64,000 bases of DNA from Erwinia_E haradaeae_I (GTDB lineage Bacteria > Pseudomonadota > Gammaproteobacteria > Enterobacterales > Enterobacteriaceae): positions 558,001-622,000 of the forward strand of contig NZ_LR217713.1 in the NCBI RefSeq assembly GCF_900698925.1. Direction: 5' to 3'. A program made the position numbers and the translations under genes. Shown piece after piece: positions 19,573 through 29,899 of this stretch; position 1 is the first letter of the stretch; each line of letters opens with the position of its first letter. A model generated the notes under the pieces. The model was given only the letters and a program-made list of their open reading frames with translations, had not been told where the DNA came from and searched no databases.

Positions 19573-20091
19573 ATGCTAGAAAAATGTTCGTTTTATACCA
19601 AAGAGGATTTACTTGCCTCAAGTCGCGGTGAATTATTTGGATCTGAAGGTCCACCATTACCATCTGGTAATATGTTAATGATGGATCGTGTGGTTTGTAT
19701 CACAGAAATCAATGGGAAATATAATAAAGGATTTGTTGAAGCGGAGCTAGACATACGACCTGATCTATGGTTCTTCTCTTGTCATTTTATTGGTGATCCA
19801 GTTATGCCAGGTTGTTTAGGCCTTGATGCTATGTGGCAGCTAGTTGGTTTTTATCTCGGATGGGTAGGGGGAAAGGGTAAAGGCCGTGCTTTAGGGGTTG
19901 GAGAAGTCAAGTTTTCAGGACAAGTACTAACCATTTCTCATAGGGTTTCTTATAAAATTCATATTAAGCGAGTAATTAATCGTAAATTAATCATGGGGAT
20001 AGCAGATGGTGAAGTTTTAGTAGATGATCAAGTTATTTATACAGCTAACGATCTAAAAGTAGGACTTTTTAAAAATACCTCACCATTTTAA
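19573..20091 (+). CDS. fabA: 3-hydroxydecanoyl-ACP dehydratase/isomerase
   Basis: FabA dehydrates 3-hydroxyacyl-ACP and isomerises trans-2- to cis-3-decenoyl-ACP, the branch point for unsaturated fatty acids. 172 aa, identical in length to E. coli FabA. The catalytic pair is present at the same numbers: H71 in CHFIGDP and D85 in GLDAMWQ. The hot-dog fold signature GRALGVGEVKFSGQV is intact. The N-terminal residues (MLEKCSFYTKEDLL) align with the family from the first codon. With accC and accD in the same window it shows a working type II fatty acid pathway. The next ancestral neighbour, rmf, is missing. Confidence 0.98.
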   Translation: MLEKCSFYTKEDLLASSRGELFGSEGPPLPSGNMLMMDRVVCITEINGKYNKGFVEAELDIRPDLWFFSCHFIGDPVMPGCLGLDAMWQLVGFYLGWVGGKGKGRALGVGEVKFSGQVLTISHRVSYKIHIKRVINRKLIMGIADGEVLVDDQVIYTANDLKVGLFKNTSPF

Positions 20092-20537
20092 TTATTGCTA
20101 TATTTAATTAAATTTATTGATAGTTTTACTATATGCTGATTGAATGATTTTAATACTAAGTTCAATGCATTTCTTGATGTTCTTAGGAAAAATTAAATAT
20201 TATAAATAATGTTTTACTATGCGCATAACACATGATTAAAATGAATACGAGTATTAATATCATTTTCATGAATATACATATAGAAAATATGATATCATGA
20301 TCATGCAGTAATTATACCCTTATAAGTTTATGGGATGTACTGACATTATTTCTCTAAACTTAAAATATATAGTAAATATAATCTTACCTAAAGAAACCGT
20401 GTGAATATTTAAACTCCCAACAAAATAAAATCATTTGCAGTTGTATGCACCAAAATTACAGTTATGATAGTGATATCACATTATTATATATAATGACATC
20501 TTTAAAAGAACCCTTCATCCGACTTCTAAACTTATAC

Positions 20538-20619
20538 AATATTATATTAAATAATCTCAATATTATATTAAATAATCTCAATTATATTAAATAATCTCAA
20601 TATTATATTAAATAATCTC
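20538..20619. repeat. Minisatellite, four tandem copies of a 21-bp unit
   Basis: The unit AATATTATATTAAATAATCTC occurs at 20538-20558, 20559-20579 and 20599-20619 without a mismatch; the third copy (20580-20598) lacks two bases and is 19 bp. Copies are directly adjacent. The near-identity shows recent expansion by slippage or unequal exchange. There are no spacers, so it is not a CRISPR array. Confidence 0.9.
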
Positions 20620-20881
20620 AATCTTGTGACTATAAGTAAACAATTTTATACATATATTATATCTTATTATAAATAATTGTTTTACCATAAAATCAGATTA
20701 CTAATCTTTGTACTAAAAACTTAGTTAAGAATGCAAACAAAGCTTGATCTAAAATACTTTTATATAAAAGTATATTTTCTTAATCTAGTATACTAGAAGA
20801 ATGAAAAATTTTTTGTAAGATACAGTATCTTAGTATGGTAGATACATAATACTACACATCCTACATGGTGAGTCTATTTAT

Positions 20882-20917
20882 TTATATTCATATGAATATA
20901 AGTTCATTTATATGAAC
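20882..20917. repeat. Two adjacent dyads
   Basis: TTATATTCATATGAATATAA (20882-20901) is a perfect 20-bp palindrome; it is followed at once by GTTCAT-TTAT-ATGAAC (20902-20917). Both share the TTCAT/ATGAA core. Confidence 0.55.
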
Positions 20918-21111
20918 CATGCAACTTGAAGAAATCTTTCTGTTATACATTCATAACCCTTTCAGGACTATAAGATATATATATAGAGAAAACTATGAAT
21001 TTTTATATTTTTAATTAGATTACATATCTAAAAGATTTTATGAAATAAATAAAAATGATCATAAATGTTTATCATCTATAAATATAAGATCTAATTACAC
21101 ATTATTGTAGT

Positions 21112-21142
21112 GATGATTCATATTATAATAATATGAATCATC
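21112..21142. repeat. 31-bp perfect inverted repeat with single-base centre
   Basis: GATGATTCATATTAT (21112-21126) and its exact reverse complement (21128-21142) flank a single A. It lies in a gap between convergent genes, 970 bp past fabA and 1.05 kb past rluD, so neither gene end explains it. Confidence 0.7.
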
Positions 21143-22194
21143 TAATAGTTACTGAGAAAATTTGTCACATTATTTAAAAATATCATTTTAATATTTTAAA
21201 TAAAAAAATTAGATACCTACTTATTATAGAATATTGGTTTGCAAAAATAATTCTCTTACTTATCTTTTATTTATAGGTAACCATCTATATTTCTATAATC
21301 TGAAATTTCAATTACTTTAAAAATAAAAAATAAAAAATAATAAGACTGTAGTAATTAAATTTAAAAACCATAAGATTAATAAATTTTTAATGAACTGAGC
21401 ATTATTCTATAAGTAATATATTCTACAATATAGATTGTAATTTTCTTAAAAAATCAAGATCAAATAGTCATTTTTTAAAAAATATAGATTAAATAAAAAG
21501 ATGATTAATGACGTTATTAAATCATAGAAATATACTTTTAATCTAACATAAATGAAAGCTTAACTCAAATCTAATGCTATCTATTTTAGGAATGACTTTC
21601 CGTGCAAATCTCAATTTAAATCAAATTAAAAATTTTTAAAAAGTGAATAGTCATGAAGATTATAATCTTTATGCAAGCATGTTCAGAATCCTATTCTTTC
21701 TCAAAGACTCAACTTTGATACTGTCTCACTAAAAAATAAATATAACATTCTGTATTATTTAAATACTTTAATAGATATTATTAACATTAACTTCATAAGT
21801 TTCTTTCTTTATCCACTAAGCAATTGATTTTTATTCTTCATGTCATATACAATAGGGAATTTAAGATCATAATTATCATTATGATAGTTTACTCTATATC
21901 AAAATATTCAGTATTATCTTAATATATATTAGATGTGATAAGGTAATATCAAAAGAATATTATTTCGGTTAACAACTATAAGTTATGATAGTTTGTTATA
22001 TAACTATTATAATCTTTTACATCAATTAATAATTTTAGAAAGAAATAATTCTCAATCATTAAATATAACCAGTAATTAATTATTTTTCACTAATTTCTAA
22101 ACTATTAGAAAACATAACTACGATTTAAAAGTATTGTATTTTTAGACTTAAAACACTTCTTATGCATAGTTTTTCTGTTAATAACTCATAGGTA

Positions 22195-23172
22195 TTAATA
22201 ATCTAATAATTCCTTATAAACCTTCGCATCTGTTTCTAAAGAGCTTAAAAGCTTCGCTATATCTTTCGGTAATTTTGAATTCCACTTCATCTGTACACCA
22301 AAGATAGGGTGTTCAAGACACAACGTGCTTGCGTGTAAGGCTTGACGCTTAAACGAATAAAGAGTAGAAATAAAAGATTCTGAGGCACCCTTAGGAAGAC
22401 GCGGACGACCGCCATATATAGGATCACCTACCAGAGGATGATGAATATGTGCCATATGCACTCTAATTTGGTGCGTACGACCAGTATAAAGTTGTAATTT
22501 TAGCCAGGTGTGAGAACGAAATTTTTTTAAAATACGATAATAAGTTATAGCAGGTTTTCCAAAATGATTAATTGCCATATGAGTCCGTTTAGTAGGATGA
22601 CGAGAAATTGGACTATTAACCATTCCGCCTGCAATCATACGACCTATAACAATCGCTTCATACTCACGAGTAATTTTACGTTCTTGTAAAGCCTTTACCA
22701 GATGAGCATGTGCAAGAGGGGTTTTAGCGACGACCATGAGACCAGTAGTATCTTTATCTAAACGATGCACTATACCAGCCCTCGGGACCTCTTTAATAGC
22801 TGGAAAATAATGTATCAAAGCATTTAATACGGTATCATGATTATGACCCGCACCAGGATGTACTACTAGATTTGACTGTTTATCAATAACCAGTATATGT
22901 TGATCTTCATATACGATATGCAGTGGAATCTCTTTTGCTTCCCAAGGATCTATCTTTTTTATTTCTACGTTAATACATATTTTTTCACCACCAAGTATTT
23001 TGTTTTTAGCTATATTAACAACAACGCCATTAACAGTTACGCATCGACAAAGAATCCATTTTTTTAAAATGGAGCGTGAATATATAGGAAATAATTCCAC
23101 CAATATCTGATCTAAACGATTTTTAATTGGATCTAAAGGTACACTAGCATTAAGTTCTATTTTATCAGACAT
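22195..23172 (-). CDS. rluD: 23S rRNA pseudouridine synthase RluD
   Basis: Makes pseudouridines 1911, 1915 and 1917 in helix 69 of 23S rRNA, needed for proper 50S assembly and translation termination. 325 aa against 326 in E. coli. An N-terminal S4-like RNA-binding domain (about residues 15-75) is followed by the RluA-type catalytic domain. The catalytic aspartate is in HRLDKDTTG, and GRTHQIRVHMAH and GDPIYGG are also intact. It is divergent from bamD across 134 bp, the same arrangement as in E. coli, so both promoters lie in 23173-23306. Confidence 0.97.
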   Translation of the reverse strand: MSDKIELNASVPLDPIKNRLDQILVELFPIYSRSILKKWILCRCVTVNGVVVNIAKNKILGGEKICINVEIKKIDPWEAKEIPLHIVYEDQHILVIDKQSNLVVHPGAGHNHDTVLNALIHYFPAIKEVPRAGIVHRLDKDTTGLMVVAKTPLAHAHLVKALQERKITREYEAIVIGRMIAGGMVNSPISRHPTKRTHMAINHFGKPAITYYRILKKFRSHTWLKLQLYTGRTHQIRVHMAHIHHPLVGDPIYGGRPRLPKGASESFISTLYSFKRQALHASTLCLEHPIFGVQMKWNSKLPKDIAKLLSSLETDAKVYKELLDY

Positions 23173-23306
23173 AAATCAATAGCTTCTTTTATTCGCATTG
23201 GATTATCATAATAATTCGATATAATATAATAAAAAAATTAGAATTTCACTACCATACAAACTTAATAGTGTAGTTATAACATTAATCTGAGGATAAAACA
23301 GCAACT

Positions 23307-24020
23307 ATGATAAAAATAAAATACTTAATGGCCACTGCTATCCTAAGCTTAGCGGTAACCGGATGCTCCGGATCTGTAGATACACAATCTGAACAACCAC
23401 CTTCCTATATTTATAATAATTCAGGAAATATGCTTCATAATAGCAATGCACAATTAACTATTAAAAAATTAGAAACATTTTGTAACCGTTATCCATCTGG
23501 TCCGTATATCCAGCAAGCACAAATTGATTTAATATATGCATATTATAAAAATGATAATTTTTCTATGGCGCTAGAACTAATTGATCGCTTTATACGAGCA
23601 AATCCAGATCATAAAAACATTGATTACGTAATATATATACGCGGTCTAACCAATATGGCACGAGATAAAAATTTTTTACAAGATTTTATGGGAATAAATC
23701 GTTCCGATAGAGACTTAATTTATACCAAGAATGCTTTACAAGATTTCAAACAACTTCTGCAAAACTATCCACAGAGTACCTATGCTACAGAAACAAAAAA
23801 ACACCTCTCTTATCTAAGAGAGCGTCAGGCGCAATATGAACTATCTGTAGCCGAATTTTATTCTCAAAGAAAAGCCTATGTAGCAGTAATTAATCGTGTT
23901 AAAAGCATCTTAAGAGATTATCCTAATACAAAAGCCATACATAAAGCCTTGCCTTTAATGGAGAATGCATGTCGTAAATTAAAACTACCGATAAAAACTT
24001 ATCAAGAAGAAAAAGAATGA
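23307..24020 (+). CDS. bamD: Outer membrane protein assembly factor BamD (lipoprotein)
   Basis: Essential lipoprotein of the BAM complex that helps BamA insert beta-barrels in the outer membrane. 237 aa against 245 in E. coli. The N-terminus is a lipoprotein signal with lipobox VTGC, so C20 would be acylated; this needs lnt, found at 44362. Five TPR repeats follow, with YIQQAQIDLIYAYYKN, FIRANPDHKNIDYVIYIRGL and a final DALPLMENA-like segment (KALPLMENACRK). The C-terminal tail is shorter than in E. coli. A purine-rich ribosome site (GAGGATAA) precedes the ATG. Confidence 0.96.
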   Translation: MIKIKYLMATAILSLAVTGCSGSVDTQSEQPPSYIYNNSGNMLHNSNAQLTIKKLETFCNRYPSGPYIQQAQIDLIYAYYKNDNFSMALELIDRFIRANPDHKNIDYVIYIRGLTNMARDKNFLQDFMGINRSDRDLIYTKNALQDFKQLLQNYPQSTYATETKKHLSYLRERQAQYELSVAEFYSQRKAYVAVINRVKSILRDYPNTKAIHKALPLMENACRKLKLPIKTYQEEKE

Positions 24021-25371
24021 CTACTGATTCTACTTAAATAGATTGACATAATACTAAAATCAAAAAAATATCGTTTAAGTTATGAAAAAAATAATCTAAT
24101 GTATCTACTAAACCTTAGATTAGGACAATCTATTGATATTAAAAAATAAAAAATTAACTGAAATTATATCATTATTATAACATAGCCACAACAGACAAAA
24201 TGTGAATCAAAATTCAGTTGAATTAGTTAAGACGCTAGATAAATCAATGTTTGTAAATTGTAATATGGTAATTTATCTATTTTAATAATGCCTCAAAACA
24301 GTTTCTATTTTGTAATATACACATACTTCCTTTTGCTTGCCTTATTATCTAGTAAATTTCCTTAATTTAAAGATCTGACCGATCTCTTTTCATTTTATAA
24401 CTTCTTTAATATTTTCAAAAATATAATAGCTATTTACCTTTATTATGAAATTAAATTGAGTAATCTTTCTGAAGAATTTAATTATCTTAGTAACAACTCA
24501 GAAAATGGATTTATTCCTAAAAATAAGAAAAAATTGTACATTGTAGAATAAGAATTGTCTTTATATTATAAAGTTGTCTGTCATTTTATATCTATTTCTA
24601 AAATTACGTCCTATAATTATCTTTAATAAGATCAAATTATATTCGAGATGGCTATAATTTCTTCAGTTACTATCGATTGATAATATTATTCAAAAAAAAT
24701 AAATTTAAAGTTATTGAATAAATTATTTTTTATGAAAATAACGTTATTTAAAAAAATACGGGATATATGTATTAAGTATTCTTTTCCTCTATTAATATTC
24801 ATCAGTATAATGTATTTATAAAATACATTATCAGTTGATATAATTAATATTCTATTAAATCTTGTGATCATTAATAATCTTAATAGCGTTGACCTCATCC
24901 TTTCTATGTTATAAAAAGGTAAGAAAATGGATTCCATTTTATGGAATTATTTTTATAAGTAATTAGGACGGTTATTATGTATTAGAAATATAAATATATT
25001 ATTTATTCAACGTATAATCTTAGAAAGTATCTCATATTTTAATCTATTTAAATATACGATATCTCATCTATACGATTAAGAATCACTATCAATGTAACGA
25101 TATACATCTATCAATTCTTCTATATAAATCTAGCCGTTATTTGCTAGATTATACAAAAAATTCCTGAATAGGCAATAAGATTAAAATAACTAAAAATTTA
25201 AATATTATATATTTTAATATATACTTCTTCTTACTTTAATCTATGATTCCTCTATCTAAAGCTAAAATAAATTATATTTCATATGAACAATCATAATATA
25301 TAGATACCATAGAATAAAATATATTAAAATCGTCTGCCATAAATATAATATCCTTATTCTAAGGAGAAACG
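24021..25371. other. Gene-free stretch between bamD and queF
   Basis: 1.35 kb with no supportable gene. A hairpin with T tract (ATTCCAT-TTT-ATGGAAT then TATTTTT, 24931-24954) looks like an intrinsic terminator on the plus strand but lies 0.9 kb past bamD. A second hairpin (AATCTAGC/GCTAGATT, 25127-25150) is 220 bp upstream of queF. Confidence 0.65.
24931..24954 (+). terminator. Orphan terminator-like hairpin
   Basis: A 7-bp perfect stem with TTT loop followed by TATTTTT. There is no gene immediately upstream on the plus strand, so it may be the leftover 3' end of a lost gene. Confidence 0.4.
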
Positions 25372-26223
25372 ATGTCTAAACCTATTAATAATGATATCCA
25401 TTCTATTTATAATTTTGTTCTGGGCCAAAAAACACCATACCACACTACCTATGATCCTACACTCTTGTATCCCATTCCGAGACAATTACATCGTGATGTT
25501 TTAGACATCAGCTCATACAATACGCCATGTTATGGCGAAGATCTTTGGATGTTATATGAACTATCTTGGCTAAATAACCAAGGTTTACCCCAAATTGCTA
25601 TTGGAGAAGTGGTATTTAATGCTAAGAATATAAACCTAATTGAATCTAAAAGCTTTAAACTATATCTAAACAGTTTTAACCAAACAAAATTTACCGATGT
25701 TAATGAGGTATGCCAAACTATTGAATTCGACTTAAATCAATGTGTAATCGGCTTGGTTAGAGTCAGATTATTCTATATACAGGATATAGAAGGGCAATCT
25801 ATTGGATACTTAGATGGAACTTGTATAGATAATCAAGATATAGTAATAGATAAGTATACATTGCATTCTGATTATTTGCTAAATTCTACTAATCAGTGTG
25901 TTGTCGAAGAAAAATTAATAAGTAACCTGCTAAAATCTAACTGCTTAATTACCCAACAACCTGATTGGGGAGCAATACAAATTAGCTATCGCGGACCACA
26001 AATCAATCATGAATCATTACTTCGCTATTTAATTTCATATCGACAGCATAATGAGTTCCATGAGCATTGTGTAGAGAGAATTTTTTATGACATATTGCGT
26101 TATTGCAACCCAGAGATTCTGAGCGTGTATGCTCGTTATACCCGTCGTGGTGGATTAGAAATCAACGTCTGGCGCAGTAATATGAATTATGTTCCAGCTT
26201 TATCTCGCCTAGCACGTCAGTAG
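25372..26223 (+). CDS. queF: NADPH-dependent 7-cyano-7-deazaguanine reductase QueF
   Basis: Reduces preQ0 to preQ1 in queuosine synthesis for tRNA wobble position 34. 283 aa, the long bimodular (YqcD-type) form, against 282 in E. coli. The catalytic cysteine is C191 in KSNCLITQQPDWG with the partner aspartate D198; the NADPH motif region ESKSFKLYLNSFNQT and the HNEFHEHCVERIF segment are intact. A strong ribosome site AAGGAG (25361-25366) sits 5 bases before the ATG, fixing the start. No other queuosine gene is in the window. A hairpin follows the stop codon directly. Confidence 0.98.
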   Translation: MSKPINNDIHSIYNFVLGQKTPYHTTYDPTLLYPIPRQLHRDVLDISSYNTPCYGEDLWMLYELSWLNNQGLPQIAIGEVVFNAKNINLIESKSFKLYLNSFNQTKFTDVNEVCQTIEFDLNQCVIGLVRVRLFYIQDIEGQSIGYLDGTCIDNQDIVIDKYTLHSDYLLNSTNQCVVEEKLISNLLKSNCLITQQPDWGAIQISYRGPQINHESLLRYLISYRQHNEFHEHCVERIFYDILRYCNPEILSVYARYTRRGGLEINVWRSNMNYVPALSRLARQ

Positions 26224-26244
26224 AACTCTATATTAGATAGAGTT
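26224..26244 (+). terminator. Hairpin directly after queF
   Basis: AACTCTAT (26224-26231) pairs with ATAGAGTT (26237-26244), loop ATTAG, starting at the base after the TAG stop. It is followed by AAAAATGATTTT, so the U tract is weak. Confidence 0.45.
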
Positions 26245-27298
26245 AAAAATGATTTTACAATCATTATTGATATTAGATGAGTTATATTCAAACTAACTAA
26301 GATGCAAATTTTTATTTTGCATAATCTTGTTTCTTGATTTGTAAAATCAATTGAAATTTCCTAATAATTGAATCTTTTTTCTAAATTTATTATTTATATT
26401 AATATACTTGCTACCATATTTTCTCTCAATGTCATTATACATTTTTATAGTATTTACAGATATCCAACTTACATAATATCTGAGTGCCATTCTTCTCTTC
26501 TAATGTAAGAATATTCTTACACATGCATAGTATTCTGTAAAAAGCATCATTTATTATTTTTTTGTATATTTATAATATTGCCTAAATTCTGTATTAGGCT
26601 TCGTTACCTTCATTTACTAATAAGTCTTAGAAGATAAAGATAGTATGTCTAATAAATCACAATAAATAATATACATTACTATGTAACCCTTAAGAACGTA
26701 GTTCTCACGCGATATCTATTGATATTCCCCAGAACTCTAATAAAAAGTAGATATAGCTTAATGTTCTACTAAGACATATTAAAATAATGTATCAATTTTT
26801 ATAGATTATAAAATTTGTAATTTTAAAAATGAATAAGTAAACATTGTTCCTTTGATCTAAATAAACATATTCAGTACAAGAATACAAAAAAATATATAGA
26901 TCTTATATTTAGTTCTTGTTTACTAATATAAAACATTTTTTGATTAAGTTATCGAAAACATATCACTAAAGAATTTATTAATGCGTAATATCATACAACC
27001 AATCTTTCTATAGGTTTATTGAAACCCCGTGCTCAAAAAAAATTAATTATCACCAAATAATCTTTAATATAAAAGTATTTAAACGCTTCATTTTAATTTA
27101 CACAAAACCATTGATTATGAAAATTGCTAATTATATTTTCTTAAAATATAGAAAGACAATAAGATCAATTTAGTCAATTAATAATTACATTAATTGACTT
27201 ATTACTCACTAGATCACAGAAAACTAAATTACATCTAATCTGCTTTAGTCCTTCATAGAAAATAATTTTTCTATTTGTAGCTATAAAATTAGACTAAT
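26245..27298. other. Gene-free stretch between queF and acnB
   Basis: 1.05 kb between convergent genes with no gene seen. A local cluster of AGAAC/GTTCT repeats at about 26692-26735 forms small alternative hairpins. ATAGAAAA/TTTTCTAT at 27255-27274 could mark the acnB 3' end. Confidence 0.65.
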
Positions 27299-29899
27299 TT
27301 ATATCTGAGTTTGAAAAATGACTTTTAAGTTTTTATTGTCATTCTTACATAATTGATTAAAATTTAAAAAATTATAGTTTTTCAAAGAAAAATCAGTGAC
27401 TTGTTTCATAAATTCCTTATACTCAATACAGCTAGGCAATCTTCCTAACAAAGATGCTATAGCAGATAATTCAGAAGATGCTAAAAACACATTGGCACTG
27501 GTTCCGAGACGATTAGGAAAGTTTCGAGTGGAAGTTGAAAGAACAGTCGCACCATTTGATACACGTGCTTGATTACCCATGCATAAAGAACATCCTGGCA
27601 TCTCCATACGGGCACCTTTGTTGATAAAAATGCTATAGTAACCTTCTTCTTTTAGCTGCTCTACATCCATTTTAGTCGGTGGCGCTATCCATAAACGTGT
27701 TGGTAGGGAATCCTTTTGCCAGTTTTTTAATAACTCTGCTGCTACGCGAAAATGACTAATATTTGTCATACAGGAACCAATGAATACCTCATCAATTCTT
27801 GTATTCTCCACTTCAGATAAAAAGCAGACATTATCCGGATCGTTAGGTGCACATAATATAGGTTCTGTAATCTCATCTAAATTAATATTAATTACTGCAG
27901 AATATTGAGCATTATTATCTGCTTTTAATAGATAAGGGTGTAATAACCATTTTTCCATTTTCTCAATACGTCGCTTAATAGTCTTAGAATCTCTATAACC
28001 TTCTAAAATCATCCATTTTAATAATGTTACATTAGATTCAAGATACTCAATAATTGAATCTTGGCTTAAATCAATAACACATCCAGCTGCAGACCGTTCA
28101 GCAGAAGCATCTGACAACTCAAAAGCCTGTTCTACCTTTAAGTTAGATAAGCCTTGGATTTCTAGAATTCGACCTGAAAAGATATTCTTTTTATTTTGTT
28201 TTTCAATAGTTAAAAGACCTAATTTAATGGCATATAATGGAATTGCGTGTACTATATCACGCAAAGTAATGCCCGATTGAATTGTACCTGTAAAATTTAC
28301 TAAAACGGACTCTGGCATATTAAGAGGCATCACTCCTGTAGCAGAGGCAAAAGCCACTAAACCAGATCCAGCTGGAAATGAAATCCCGATAGGAAATCGA
28401 GTATGAGAATCGCCTCCAGTCCCTACCGTATCTGGTAGAAGCATCCGATTTAACCAGCTATGAATAATTCCATCCCCTGGATGTAAAGAAATTCCACCAC
28501 GATCTATGATAAAATCAGGCAAATTCTTGTGTGTGATTAGATCTATAGGCTTTGGATACGCTGCAGTATGACAAAAAGACTGTAATACTAAATCTGCAGA
28601 AAATTTAAGACATGCTAAATCTTTTAATTCATCCCGGGTCATAGGTCCGGTAGTATCTTGGGATCCTACCGAGCTAATCACAGGCTCACAGTAAGTACCT
28701 GGCAGGATTCCTTTAAGTCCACAAGCGCGGCCAACTATTTTTTGCGCTAAAGAAAAACCATCTGTTCTTACTATTGGGTTATGTTCTGGTTGCACAATTC
28801 TACTAATTGATAAACATGAAGACTTTTGAGCCTTTTTTGTCAAAGAACGACCAATAATTAATGGAATACGCCCACCTGCACGCACTTCATTCAATAAATC
28901 TTGATTTTTTAGCTTAAAGCGAGACAGAAGTAGATTTGTGTCATGATCACGAATTTCACCACGGTATGGGTAAATATCAATAACATTACCCATGTGTATT
29001 CTTGAAACATCAACTTCAATGGGTAATGCACCTGCATCTTCCATAGTATTAAAAAAAATAGGGGCAATTTTCCCACCTAAGCATACACCACCTCTCTTCT
29101 TGTTCGGGATGTATGGAATTGTTTCTCCCAGTAACCATAAAAGTGAATTTGCAGCTGATTTGCGTGATGAACCAGTACCAATAATATCACCAACATAAGC
29201 TACAGGAAAACCTTTCTTTTGTAACATTTTAATCTGTTGTATGGGACCTATGTGTCCTTCCTTATCCGGTATAATACCTTGACGAGGATATTTAAGCATT
29301 GTTAGGGCATGGAGCGGAATATCAGGACGGGACCATGCATCCGGAGCTGGAGATAAGTCATCAGTATTACTCTCGCCAGTTACTTTAAAGACTGTAACAG
29401 TAATCTTCTCCTGGACTTGCGGTTGACTAAAGAACCACTCGCAATTAGCCCAAGACTGTATAATATTTTTAGCATGTAGATGATCTTTTTTTCCTTTTTC
29501 TTCAACGTCATAGAATCGATCAAACATTAATAATGTGTGAGAAAGGGCCTTAGATGCAAGAGAAGCTAATTTATTATCATCAAGTGCATAGAGAAGGGCA
29601 TCAACATTATAACCTCCCTGCATGGTACCCAATAATTTAACTGCTTTTTCAGGATTAATTAACGGTGACTTAGCTTCACCTTTAACAACAGAAAAGAGGA
29701 AAGAAGCTTTAAGATATGCTGCTTCATCAACACCTGGAGGTACTTGATAAGTGAACAAATCTAAGAGAAAATTCTCTTCCCCTTTGGGGGGCGATTGTAG
29801 TAATTCTACTACTTGAGCTATTTGTTTGGAATCCAAGGCCTTAGGAACGACTCCGTTAACAGCGCGCTCTGCAACATGCTTGCGGTATTCTTTTAGCAC
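27299..29899 (-). CDS. acnB: Aconitate hydratase B
   Basis: The main TCA-cycle aconitase, interconverting citrate and isocitrate. 866 aa against 865 in E. coli, conserved from end to end: HEAT-like N-terminal domain, the swivel domain (GTGSSRKSA, NTMEDAGALPIEV) and the catalytic domains. The three [4Fe-4S] cysteines are present in GSCMTNISHFR and GCSLCMGNQARV. The start is a GTG (29897-29899) preceded by a good AGGAG site; an ATG is not available nearby. Full preservation implies the citrate-to-isocitrate step is still used, but no other TCA gene is in the window. Confidence 0.98.
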   Translation of the reverse strand: MLKEYRKHVAERAVNGVVPKALDSKQIAQVVELLQSPPKGEENFLLDLFTYQVPPGVDEAAYLKASFLFSVVKGEAKSPLINPEKAVKLLGTMQGGYNVDALLYALDDNKLASLASKALSHTLLMFDRFYDVEEKGKKDHLHAKNIIQSWANCEWFFSQPQVQEKITVTVFKVTGESNTDDLSPAPDAWSRPDIPLHALTMLKYPRQGIIPDKEGHIGPIQQIKMLQKKGFPVAYVGDIIGTGSSRKSAANSLLWLLGETIPYIPNKKRGGVCLGGKIAPIFFNTMEDAGALPIEVDVSRIHMGNVIDIYPYRGEIRDHDTNLLLSRFKLKNQDLLNEVRAGGRIPLIIGRSLTKKAQKSSCLSISRIVQPEHNPIVRTDGFSLAQKIVGRACGLKGILPGTYCEPVISSVGSQDTTGPMTRDELKDLACLKFSADLVLQSFCHTAAYPKPIDLITHKNLPDFIIDRGGISLHPGDGIIHSWLNRMLLPDTVGTGGDSHTRFPIGISFPAGSGLVAFASATGVMPLNMPESVLVNFTGTIQSGITLRDIVHAIPLYAIKLGLLTIEKQNKKNIFSGRILEIQGLSNLKVEQAFELSDASAERSAAGCVIDLSQDSIIEYLESNVTLLKWMILEGYRDSKTIKRRIEKMEKWLLHPYLLKADNNAQYSAVININLDEITEPILCAPNDPDNVCFLSEVENTRIDEVFIGSCMTNISHFRVAAELLKNWQKDSLPTRLWIAPPTKMDVEQLKEEGYYSIFINKGARMEMPGCSLCMGNQARVSNGATVLSTSTRNFPNRLGTSANVFLASSELSAIASLLGRLPSCIEYKEFMKQVTDFSLKNYNFLNFNQLCKNDNKNLKVIFQTQI

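Larger units (their letters stand above)
20092..22194. other. Gene-free stretch between fabA and rluD, rich in repeats
   Basis: 2.1 kb between the ends of two convergent genes, with no supportable gene. It carries the four-copy minisatellite (20538-20619), a pair of adjacent dyads (20882-20917) and a 31-bp perfect inverted repeat (21112-21142). No promoters are required here because both flanking genes point inward. Confidence 0.65.

Noticed and set aside
20538..20619. CRISPR array
   Set aside because: Repeat units are directly adjacent with no spacers and there are no cas genes.
24686..24937. 83-codon minus-strand frame
   Set aside because: Low-complexity Ile/Asn/Phe-rich translation without family or ribosome site.
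25127..25170. preQ1 riboswitch upstream of queF
   Set aside because: There is a stem-loop followed by an A-rich tail, but stem and loop lengths and loop bases do not fit the preQ1-I consensus, and it lies 220 bp from the start codon.
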